A stretch of DNA of 64,000 nt from Verrucomicrobiales bacterium (GTDB lineage Bacteria; Verrucomicrobiota; Verrucomicrobiia; Verrucomicrobiales; DEV007), in NCBI GenBank assembly GCA_029213005.1, contig JARGPI010000011.1, forward strand, positions 1 to 64,000. Direction: 5' to 3'. This document shows, piece by piece, positions 26,597 to 34,606 of this stretch (the first letter of the stretch is position 1; each line of letters begins with the position of its first letter). Below the pieces are notes generated by a model, which made no database searches, was not told where the DNA came from, and was given only the letters and a program-made list of their open reading frames with translations. The position numbers and the translations under genes were made by a program.

Positions 26597-28156
26597 ATGG
26601 AAGACGCGATTTTTAAACCTCTCGATTGGGCCGTTCTTGCCGGTTATCTCATCCTGACAACCTGGGTAGGCCACAAAATGAGCGGCAAACAGGGCACCAT
26701 TAAAGATTTCTTCCTCGGCGGCCGGACGCTACCCTGGTGGTCGGTGAGCGGCTCGATGATCGCGACCGAAATCAGCGCCCTGACCTTTATCGGAGTCCCC
26801 GGCATCGTCTACGCCACCACCGGAGACTGGACCTACCTTCAATGGGGCTTCGGCTCGCTGATCGCCCGTTTTGCCGTCGCCTACTGGTTGATCCCGCTTT
26901 ATTATCAGAAAGAGATCTACAGCCCTTACGACTTTATGGGCAACCGCCTCGGCGAAGGGGTTCGCCAGCTCGTGACCGGTCTGTTCTCGATTGGCTCGAT
27001 CCTCGGGCAAAGCGTGCGGGTTCTCGTCACGGCGATCATTTTAAAAGAGGTCACCGGACTCGACCCGATCTTTTGTATCATCCTCATCGGCGTCGTCGCG
27101 ATCCTCTGGACACTGATGGGCGGCATGCAGACCGTGATCTGGACCGATGTCATGCAGTTCTGCCTGTTCATCTTCGGCGGCCTGCTCGCTTTCTTTCTCC
27201 TCGTCAAAGGCCAGGGATGGAGCGAAATCGTCGCCCTTAATCAAATCACGGTCGATGGAGAGGCGGTCAACAAGCTCCGAATTATCGATCTCACCACTCC
27301 GTTTCAAGATCCCACCCTTCGCTACACCCTTTGGGTTGGTCTGATCGCGATGCCGTTTCAGAATTTCACCGCCTTTGGAGTCGATCAACTCAACACGCAA
27401 CGCATGTTCTGCTGCGGCACGGTCAAAGATGCCCGCAAAGCGATGTGCTGGAGCGGAATCTCGATGTTCGTCACAATTCTGATGCTAGCCGTCGGAGCCG
27501 GTCTGTTCGCCTGGTATCAAACCAATCCACCCGTCGGCGCACTTGCTGAGAGCTTCGCCAAAGATTCCAGCAACGTCTTTCCCGCCTGGATCGTCCGCGA
27601 GGTGCCGACAGGCCTGAGCGGCCTCATTTTGGCCGGCGCTTTTGCCGCCGCAATCTCCAGCCTCGACTCCATTCTTGCAGCACTCTCGCAAACCAGCCTG
27701 TCGGTCATTTTCGGTCAATCAAAGATGGAAGAGGAAGGCCAGGGCAAACGAATGGTCTTTATTTCCCGAATCGCCGTCCTCATCTGGGGCGTTATATTGA
27801 CCATTGCCGCTCTGATCCTCTGGCAGATCCGCAGCCAGAACGAAGACAGCGACTTGATCGGCCTCGCCTTTGGCATGGTCGCCTACACCTACGGCCCGCT
27901 CCTCGGGATCCTGCTGGCGTCCCTCGTGAAGTGGAAAATCAACCCGGCAGGACTGGTCGTCGGCACCATCATGTCGGTCCTACTGGTTTCCTGGTTCCGT
28001 CCGGAGCTGATCTCCATTCTGGAGCTACTGAAGATGCCCGATATGGCGCAGGCAGTCATCGATTCCCGTCCCAAACTGGCATCCGAGTGGTTCTTCCCCT
28101 TGAACGCCGCCCTCACTCTGGTTTGCGGACTGATCGGAGGAAAACTGTCCAAATAG
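26597..28156 (+). CDS. sodium:solute symporter (SSS/SLC5 family)
   Basis: This 519-residue polytopic protein has about 13 hydrophobic helices. Family stretches are KDFFLGGRTLPWWSVSGSMI, SALTFIGVPG and GLSGLILAGAFAAAISSLDS near residue 345; the last is typical of the Na+-binding region. Members use the sodium gradient to import sugars, sialic acids or similar solutes. The substrate cannot be told from sequence alone. The three-unit dyad array ends 7-8 bp before the ATG. Confidence 0.9.
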   Translation: MEDAIFKPLDWAVLAGYLILTTWVGHKMSGKQGTIKDFFLGGRTLPWWSVSGSMIATEISALTFIGVPGIVYATTGDWTYLQWGFGSLIARFAVAYWLIPLYYQKEIYSPYDFMGNRLGEGVRQLVTGLFSIGSILGQSVRVLVTAIILKEVTGLDPIFCIILIGVVAILWTLMGGMQTVIWTDVMQFCLFIFGGLLAFFLLVKGQGWSEIVALNQITVDGEAVNKLRIIDLTTPFQDPTLRYTLWVGLIAMPFQNFTAFGVDQLNTQRMFCCGTVKDARKAMCWSGISMFVTILMLAVGAGLFAWYQTNPPVGALAESFAKDSSNVFPAWIVREVPTGLSGLILAGAFAAAISSLDSILAALSQTSLSVIFGQSKMEEEGQGKRMVFISRIAVLIWGVILTIAALILWQIRSQNEDSDLIGLAFGMVAYTYGPLLGILLASLVKWKINPAGLVVGTIMSVLLVSWFRPELISILELLKMPDMAQAVIDSRPKLASEWFFPLNAALTLVCGLIGGKLSK

Positions 28157-28604
28157 ATAGTGTTATTCGATAAATAATCGGGAAAAACAAAATCTTAACA
28201 TTTTTAAAATTTAGACCCTAACCGAGATCTAAATTCTGGAAATTTTAGTCGATTGGAGAGTCTCGAAGACCAGTCCGAAAAGAAGTTTTTCAAGAATAAA
28301 AATATCAATTTCGTTACATTTTTCGTTGGCAAAAACCCGTGTCACTGCTTAGGAATATCGACACGAAACGCGAAACAGAAACGAAGTCATCCCTCCTGCC
28401 AGAGGTCTGAAAACTAGCCATCGCGCTAGCTTCATTTCGGTCGAAGCGTTCGATTGGAGAAAAGGGAAACATGCTGACGTGTAAACGTCGACCCAAAAGG
28501 TCAAAGCGATGCAACCCATTCACTAACAACCAGTCAAAACAGAACCGCACAGTCTAAAAAGCTTTTCCCCGGAAGACTTTTGGGCGAACCACCAACCGCA
28601 CCGA
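28157..28604. other. 448-bp gap upstream of dnaA, no recognised gene
   Basis: The first 180 bases are AT-rich and the rest is mixed. I looked for DnaA boxes (TTATNCACA) on both strands and saw none. A short dyad, ACTAGC and GCTAGC around CATCGC, lies near 28416, and TCGATTGGAGA occurs twice (near 28249 and 28449). It presumably holds the dnaA promoter and leader; an origin is not supported. Confidence 0.5.
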
Positions 28605-30173
28605 ATGTTACCAAATAATAAATTTCCATCCGACCAGCCACTGGGTCCGGGACAGCTGAGAAGCGTCTGGGACCTCGTCTCGGGCGATCTCAAGACCACT
28701 CTGGGCGAAGCCACATTTGATCTGTGGTTCAGCCAGAGCGGTCTGATCAAAGTTGATGAAAATCACGCCGTGATCTCCTCTCCGGGGTCGATGTACGCCA
28801 TCTGGATTGAGGAGAATTTTCGGGAAGTTTTAAAACTTCACCTAAGTAAGTATCTAATTGATTTGAAGGGGTTTTCTCTGGATTGCAGCCAGTCCGAGGA
28901 TGAGCCGGCAGGAACCGAAAGCGCCTTTCCCGAGTTCGAAAACCGGGACCAACAGCCTATAGCAAGCTTCGCTAAAAAGTCAAAGAATCGCAAAGCGCCA
29001 AAGCGCCCTCTGACTCCCGAGGAAATTCTCGAAAAGGGAAAAGCCTCCGGCCTGAACGAAGCCTACACCTTCGAAACGTTTGTCGTTGGGCTCAATTCCC
29101 AGCTTGCTGCAGCAGCCGCGCACGCCGCTGTCGAATCACCGGGAACCAAGTATCAGCCACTCTTTTTTCATTCCCAGTCGGGGATGGGGAAAACTCACCT
29201 CATGCATGCGATTGGCTGGGATTTCCTGAAAAAACGCCCCCACGCCCGGGTCGTTTATGTCGGAGCCGAGAAATTTGCCAACGAATACATCGATGCGATT
29301 CGTAACTCCGGCGAAGTCGCCTTCCGGAAAAAGTTTCGCGATGTCGATCTGCTGCTCATCGATGATGTTCAGTTCCTCGGCGGTAAAGCCGGATTTCAGC
29401 GCGAATTTTTCCACACCTTTAACTCGATTGCCGATCAAAGGAATCAGATCGTCGTCGCCAGCGACTGCCTCGCCTCGGAAATTTCCCATCTCGAAGAACG
29501 CCTCGTTTCCCGCCTCCAGTGGGGAATGACGGTCGAAGTGGAGGCACCCGATCAAGCGACCAGCCAGGCAATCCTCCGCAAGAAGCGGGATGATTTGAAG
29601 CTCGAAATCAGCGACGAGATTATCGCTGAGATCGTAACCCGCGTTTCCCGGAACGTGCGCCAGCTGGAAGGCGCCCTGATCCGCACCGGAATGGTATCCT
29701 CCCTCAACGGTGGATCCATCACCCGGGAGCAACTCGATGACCTGCTCAGCGACATGGTAGGCAGCGCGAGAGCGAAGCAGCTCGGTATCGAAGACATCAA
29801 AACCATGGTCGGAGATTACCTCAGCGTTCAGGTCAGTGAAATGGAAGGCAAGCGCCGAACCAACAAGATCACCGAAGCCCGTCAGATCTCGATGTACCTG
29901 TGCCGGGAATTGACCACACATTCATTGAAAGAAATCGCCCGCTCTTTTGCAAAAGACCACGCTTCGGTCGTTTATGCCGTGAAAGCGATCAAAGAGAAGT
30001 GCGAAAAATCCGAGTCATTGAAAAACACCGTGGAATTGCTCCGCCGGAGACTTTCGAGAGGCAATCAGCCCAACCGTCCCACCCGGCAAGATGATTTCCG
30101 GGGAGATTTGAAGGCAGATCAGGATTCCGGGTTCAACATTGATTTGGAAAACTCCCTTAGCAGGGATTTTTAG
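28605..30173 (+). CDS. dnaA: chromosomal replication initiator protein
   Basis: DnaA binds and melts oriC and recruits the helicase. The 522 residues show domain I (WDLVSGDLKTTLGEATFDLW), a variable linker, and the AAA+ domain with Walker A SGMGKTHLMHA near 190 and Walker B LLLIDDVQFLGG near 250. The C-terminal DNA-binding domain has the signature KDHASVVYAVKAIK. The length is slightly above the usual 450 because of the linker and a 40-residue tail. dnaN follows after 40 bp, the widespread dnaA-dnaN order. Confidence 0.97.
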   Translation: MLPNNKFPSDQPLGPGQLRSVWDLVSGDLKTTLGEATFDLWFSQSGLIKVDENHAVISSPGSMYAIWIEENFREVLKLHLSKYLIDLKGFSLDCSQSEDEPAGTESAFPEFENRDQQPIASFAKKSKNRKAPKRPLTPEEILEKGKASGLNEAYTFETFVVGLNSQLAAAAAHAAVESPGTKYQPLFFHSQSGMGKTHLMHAIGWDFLKKRPHARVVYVGAEKFANEYIDAIRNSGEVAFRKKFRDVDLLLIDDVQFLGGKAGFQREFFHTFNSIADQRNQIVVASDCLASEISHLEERLVSRLQWGMTVEVEAPDQATSQAILRKKRDDLKLEISDEIIAEIVTRVSRNVRQLEGALIRTGMVSSLNGGSITREQLDDLLSDMVGSARAKQLGIEDIKTMVGDYLSVQVSEMEGKRRTNKITEARQISMYLCRELTTHSLKEIARSFAKDHASVVYAVKAIKEKCEKSESLKNTVELLRRRLSRGNQPNRPTRQDDFRGDLKADQDSGFNIDLENSLSRDF

Positions 30174-30213
30174 GTGACACGCCGCCGAAACGCGTTGAAA
30201 GTCCCCAAAATCA

Positions 30214-31311
30214 ATGAAATTCCAGATTGAAAGAGACGTTTTCCAGGAGGCCCTGACACAGGTTCAGCACGTGGTGGGAACTAAAACCACCCTTCCAATA
30301 CTTTCCAACGTATTGATCCAGGCCGACGAACTTGGTTTGGAGCTTTCCACCACCAACTTAGATGTTGCGATGGCGGTTCGAGTGCCTGCCACAGTCGAAG
30401 AGCCGGGTAAAACCACGCTCCCGGCGCGGCGCCTCGGCACCATTGTTCGTGAATTAGCCGGAACCGAAGTCCAAATTTCCGTGGATGACAGCAATACCGC
30501 ATCCGTGAAGAGTGGACCGAGTTTTTTCAAAATCCTCGGATTGAGCGAAACGGAATTCCCCAAAATCGGCGAATTCGAAGACGCCCGTGAATTTACGATT
30601 GATCAGCGCATCCTTAAAGATGCTCTCCGCAAGACCGCTTACGCAATTTCGACCGACGAAACCCGCTACGTGCTTAATGGCGTCAACTTCGTCATCGGAG
30701 AAGGCAATCTGACCCTCGTGGCCACAGATGGACGACGCCTCGCGATGGTCGAGCAGAATCTTGAACTGCCCGGCAGCAATGACTCCGCTGTTATTATCCC
30801 GACCAAGGCGGTCATGGAACTGCAAAGACTCCTTCACGACGAAGGGGAGGTGAAAGTCCAGTTAACCGGCAGCCAGGCCGCATTTTCACTCAACAACAGC
30901 TTTCTCGTCACCAAGTTGATCGAAGGAAACTACCCCAATTACCGTCAGGTGATTCCGGGAGAAGCAAAATATCGCATTCCGTTGGAACGGGAAGTGCTAC
31001 ACAACGCAGTCAAGCGTGTAGCGATTCTTGTTAATGAAAAGACCAATTCGATTAAATTTACTTTTGCCGACAGCCTTCTGACGATCTCCACCAACTCTCC
31101 TGAAGTCGGTGAAGCGAAAGAAAGCCTCGATATCAAATACGACGGCCCTGAAATGTCACTCGCCTTTAACCCGGAATTCGTGATGGCACCACTTCGCAAC
31201 CTCGATCAGGACGAAGTCTTCCTCGACCTCATCGACGAAGCCAGTCCCGGGGTACTTAAGGTCGACGAACCATTTCTCTATGTCATTATGCCAATGAGAG
31301 TTACCAGCTAA
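30214..31311 (+). CDS. dnaN: DNA polymerase III beta sliding clamp
   Basis: The 365-residue protein has the standard clamp length and motifs: the N-terminal MKFQIERDVFQEALTQVQHV, TLVATDGRRLAMVE in the middle domain, and the C-terminal stretch VDEPFLYVIMPMRV. It forms a ring dimer that holds polymerase on DNA. It lies 40 bp after dnaA. recF, which often follows, is absent here; a Minf_1886-type gene comes next after 187 bp. Confidence 0.97.
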   Translation: MKFQIERDVFQEALTQVQHVVGTKTTLPILSNVLIQADELGLELSTTNLDVAMAVRVPATVEEPGKTTLPARRLGTIVRELAGTEVQISVDDSNTASVKSGPSFFKILGLSETEFPKIGEFEDAREFTIDQRILKDALRKTAYAISTDETRYVLNGVNFVIGEGNLTLVATDGRRLAMVEQNLELPGSNDSAVIIPTKAVMELQRLLHDEGEVKVQLTGSQAAFSLNNSFLVTKLIEGNYPNYRQVIPGEAKYRIPLEREVLHNAVKRVAILVNEKTNSIKFTFADSLLTISTNSPEVGEAKESLDIKYDGPEMSLAFNPEFVMAPLRNLDQDEVFLDLIDEASPGVLKVDEPFLYVIMPMRVTS

Positions 31312-31378
31312 TCGCTGCTCTCATTCGGTGGTGGCGCCCACTAGATAAAGGCAAGTAGGTAAACGACCTGCAAACCGG

Positions 31379-31398
31379 TAAAATTTGTACAAATTTTA
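31379..31398. promoter_or_regulatory. perfect 20-bp palindrome downstream of dnaN
   Basis: TAAAATTTGTACAAATTTTA is a perfect palindrome in the AT-rich 187-bp gap between dnaN and the Minf_1886 gene. TATATATAG follows twice within 35 bp. The core TGTACA is shared with the TGTAC dyads but the flanks differ. It looks like an operator for a dimeric regulator; the role is inferred. Confidence 0.5.
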
Positions 31399-31498
31399 TA
31401 TATAGAAAAACATTAACTATATATAGACTTTGGCTTGACTCAGCTAGTAGTCGTGACGATAGGATTATCTACGTTCCATCCAAAATCCAACCACCACT

Positions 31499-31972
31499 AT
31501 GCACAAAGTTAAATTTGATGAAGCTGTCGCTACCATCTGCAAAGCCGATAAACGCTACAAACCTGACGCGTATTTCTTTCTTCGGGACACGCTGGATTAC
31601 ACCGTAAAAGAACTCCGGGCCGACGAATTAATCGAGCACCGCCACGTTACGGGGAGAGAGCTGCTCAATGGCCTCAGAGACTATGCGATTAACGAGCTGG
31701 GCATTATGGCTTACCCGGTGTTGGAATCCTGGGGAGTGACCTGTGGACGGGATATCGGGGAAATGGTTTACAATCTAATTCAGGTTGAAGCCTTTGGTAA
31801 ATCGGAGGATGATCACCCGACGGACTTTGAAGGCTGGATGTCATTTGACGAAGCTTTTCGGAATCCGTATCGCCCGACCCGCCCCGTATTGGTTCCTTCT
31901 CTGGAAATCGCTGACGATCCTGTGGAGCCACTGACGAGAGGCAATAAACCAGCCACAACCAGCGAAGCTTGA
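31499..31972 (+). CDS. Minf_1886 / TIGR04138 family protein
   Basis: This 157-residue soluble protein matches the conserved hypothetical family of Planctomycetes and Verrucomicrobia. Its stretches are YKPDAYFFLRDTLDY, HVTGRELLNGLRDYAINELG and WGVTCGRDIGEMVYNLIQ. The role of the family is not known to me. Its presence is a good marker of the PVC superphylum. Its TGA stop overlaps the TTG start of the M16 protease gene, which suggests translational coupling between the two. Confidence 0.85.
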   Translation: MHKVKFDEAVATICKADKRYKPDAYFFLRDTLDYTVKELRADELIEHRHVTGRELLNGLRDYAINELGIMAYPVLESWGVTCGRDIGEMVYNLIQVEAFGKSEDDHPTDFEGWMSFDEAFRNPYRPTRPVLVPSLEIADDPVEPLTRGNKPATTSEA

Positions 31973-34518
31973 GTTCCATACAACGTTCCCACAATTTAGA
32001 ATTTCCAGAAATTTCCGCCCGGGTTTGGACCCTGCCGAACGGGTTGGAGATCATTGTAAAAGAGGATCATTCCGCTCCTGTCGTCAGTCTCCAGGCATGG
32101 TGCCGCGCCGGGAGCATGCACGAAGACGACTGGCTCGGAGCCGGAATGTCCCACTTTCTTGAGCACATGCTGTTCAAGGGAACGGAGCGACGCAATGCCA
32201 GTGACGTCGCCAAAGAAGTCCAGGCCAGCGGTGGCTACATCAACGCCTACACCTCTTTCGATCGCACCGTTTACTGGATCGATTGCCCGTCGAGCGGGTT
32301 CGATAACTGTCTCGATGTGCTGTGCGATGTGGTGGGAAATGCCCAGATTCCAAAAGAGGAGTTTGATAAAGAGCAGGAAGTGATCCGTCGCGAATTCGCG
32401 ATGGGTGACGACAGTCCCGGCCAGGTCGTCAGCAAAATGCTGTTTCACAACGCTTATGCGGTTCACCCCTGCAGACAGCCGGTAATCGGTCATCTTGATC
32501 TCTTCAACCAGCTCTCGCGGGACGATTTGTATCAGTATTACAGGGAGAAATACTCGCCGGATAACATGTTCTTTGTGATCGCCGGTGCCGTTGACGCGGA
32601 AGACGTCAAAAGCCAGATCGAAAAGCATCTCGGCGGGATGGAAAGACGACGCCGGGCGGTTCCCGTGTTGGCTGACGAGCCCGCCCAGCTGGGGAAAAGA
32701 GAGGAAGTTCGCGAATTTCCGACGGAACTTTCCAGGTCGAGAATTTCCTGGCAAATCCCCGATCAATCTCACCCCGACGTGTCCGCTCTGGACCTTCTCG
32801 CATCCATTCTGGGAAGCGGCCGGAGTTCCCGGTTGTACCAGACTGTCCGGGAGGAAAAGCAACTCGCTCACGGCGTTTCGGCCTACGCTTATACCCCTGC
32901 TTTCCGCGGCATTTTTGTCCTGACGGTGGATAGCGAACCCGACAAACTGGAAGAAGCGGAAGCAGAAGCCCGCCAGGTGATCGAAAAGTTGATTCAGGAA
33001 GGCGTCACGGAAGAGGAATTGATCCGGGTACGAAATCAGACCCTGAGCGCCCAATTTTCGACGTTAACCGACATGCGGGGTCAGGCCTCGGACATGGGAT
33101 CGAACTGGCACACCGCGAGAAATCTCGAGTTCACGAGAGATTATGTCGAAGAGATTCAGAAAGTGACCTGCGAAGATATTCAAAGGGTCGCCGCCAAATA
33201 CCTGGGCAACCAGAACACCACCCGGGTTGCTTTGGTGCCTGTTCAGGAAAAGGAAGTGGAGAAAGCGAGTTCGCGTCCGAAGCGATCCGAGGATATTCGT
33301 CGCGTCGAGATGGAAAACGGGCTTACCGTTTTGCTTTTAGCTGATAAGCGAGTGCCGTTTGTGCAGGCGACCGCCGCTTTTCGGGGAGGCCGCCTCGCAG
33401 AAAAGCAGGACACCTGCGGCATCACCCGTCTCATGGGTCGCCTGCTCACCAAAGACACGGAAAAACGTTCATCCGTCCAGTTGTCTCAGGAAATCGAATC
33501 CGCCGGAGGTGGCATTTCCGCCAGCATCGGAAACAACACGTTCGGAACGTCGGTTGGCGCTCTGAAGACCGATCTTGAGCTGGTCGTCGATATGCTGGGT
33601 CAGTCGATTCAGAATCCACTTTTCCTCGATGAAGTGGTTGATAAGGAACGGCAGTTTCAAATCTCGTCCCTGAAAGCGGAGTCCGATCAACCGTTCACGA
33701 TCGCGATGAACCGCTTTAAAAAAGAGATGTTCGGAAGCCATCCCTACGGCTTGCCGGATAAAGGAACTGAAGCCTCATTGACGAGTTTCACGCCCCATCA
33801 AATTTCGGAGTTCCGCGAGGGACTGGTCACGGGGAACAACGGAGTTATCGGTATTTTCGGCGACCTCGATCTGAGCGAAGCGGAGGATATGATTCACGCA
33901 GAATTTGGAGCAATCCCGGCCGGGACCCGCCAGTTTTTCGGCTCATCCGGAATCGAATTACCCGCTTCCTACGGTCAAATCGTTGAGGAAACGCACGAGA
34001 AAGAACAGGCAATTCTCCTGATCGGGTATCGCACTTGTGATCTCAAAGATCAGGACAACTATCCGATCGGTCTCATCGACGAAGCCTGCAGTGATATGGC
34101 CTCCCGCATGTTTATCCGGATTCGCGAAGATCTCGGTCTCGCTTATCAGGTCGGCTGCATGAGAATGCTCGGCATCGATCCGGGATTTCTCGCCTTCTAC
34201 GTTGCGACCTCACCGGAAAAACTGGACTTGGTTCAGGATGAAATGATCGACGAGATTGGCAAACTCGCCAAAAACGGTCTCGATACCGAAGAGTTTGAAC
34301 GAGCCAAAGCTTCCTGGCTGGGTCGCGAAGTGATTCACCTTCAGGGAGCCCGCGAATTGGCCGGGGTCGCAACGGTTGATGAACTGGTCGGTTTGGGCTG
34401 GGATCATTACCGGGGAACTCCCGATCGCATCAATCAGTTAACTCAAAAACAGATCAGCGAGGTGGCAGAGAAATATATTCGCGATGAAAACCGTCTCATC
34501 GTTCGTCTCACTACCTAA
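31969..34518 (+). CDS. M16-family zinc peptidase, two-domain
   Basis: The 849-residue protein carries the inverted zinc motif HFLEH (about residues 63-67) in GMSHFLEHMLFKGTERR, plus the matching downstream Glu region. A second, inactive M16-like half follows (from about 440, VEMENGLTVLLLADKRVPF). This is the pitrilysin/processing-peptidase layout, and such proteins degrade or process peptides. No signal peptide is visible. The start is most likely TTG at 31969, since no ATG precedes the conserved N-terminus; it overlaps the upstream stop as TTGA. Confidence 0.88.
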   Translation: MSSIQRSHNLEFPEISARVWTLPNGLEIIVKEDHSAPVVSLQAWCRAGSMHEDDWLGAGMSHFLEHMLFKGTERRNASDVAKEVQASGGYINAYTSFDRTVYWIDCPSSGFDNCLDVLCDVVGNAQIPKEEFDKEQEVIRREFAMGDDSPGQVVSKMLFHNAYAVHPCRQPVIGHLDLFNQLSRDDLYQYYREKYSPDNMFFVIAGAVDAEDVKSQIEKHLGGMERRRRAVPVLADEPAQLGKREEVREFPTELSRSRISWQIPDQSHPDVSALDLLASILGSGRSSRLYQTVREEKQLAHGVSAYAYTPAFRGIFVLTVDSEPDKLEEAEAEARQVIEKLIQEGVTEEELIRVRNQTLSAQFSTLTDMRGQASDMGSNWHTARNLEFTRDYVEEIQKVTCEDIQRVAAKYLGNQNTTRVALVPVQEKEVEKASSRPKRSEDIRRVEMENGLTVLLLADKRVPFVQATAAFRGGRLAEKQDTCGITRLMGRLLTKDTEKRSSVQLSQEIESAGGGISASIGNNTFGTSVGALKTDLELVVDMLGQSIQNPLFLDEVVDKERQFQISSLKAESDQPFTIAMNRFKKEMFGSHPYGLPDKGTEASLTSFTPHQISEFREGLVTGNNGVIGIFGDLDLSEAEDMIHAEFGAIPAGTRQFFGSSGIELPASYGQIVEETHEKEQAILLIGYRTCDLKDQDNYPIGLIDEACSDMASRMFIRIREDLGLAYQVGCMRMLGIDPGFLAFYVATSPEKLDLVQDEMIDEIGKLAKNGLDTEEFERAKASWLGREVIHLQGARELAGVATVDELVGLGWDHYRGTPDRINQLTQKQISEVAEKYIRDENRLIVRLTT

Positions 34519-34606
34519 GTTGTCGCCCAGCCGCTTCACCGCCTCCAGCGGCGTAGTCTTTAATTTTTAGTAATTGTTGAACGAAGCGGGCGACTAAGCA
34601 CTCCAA

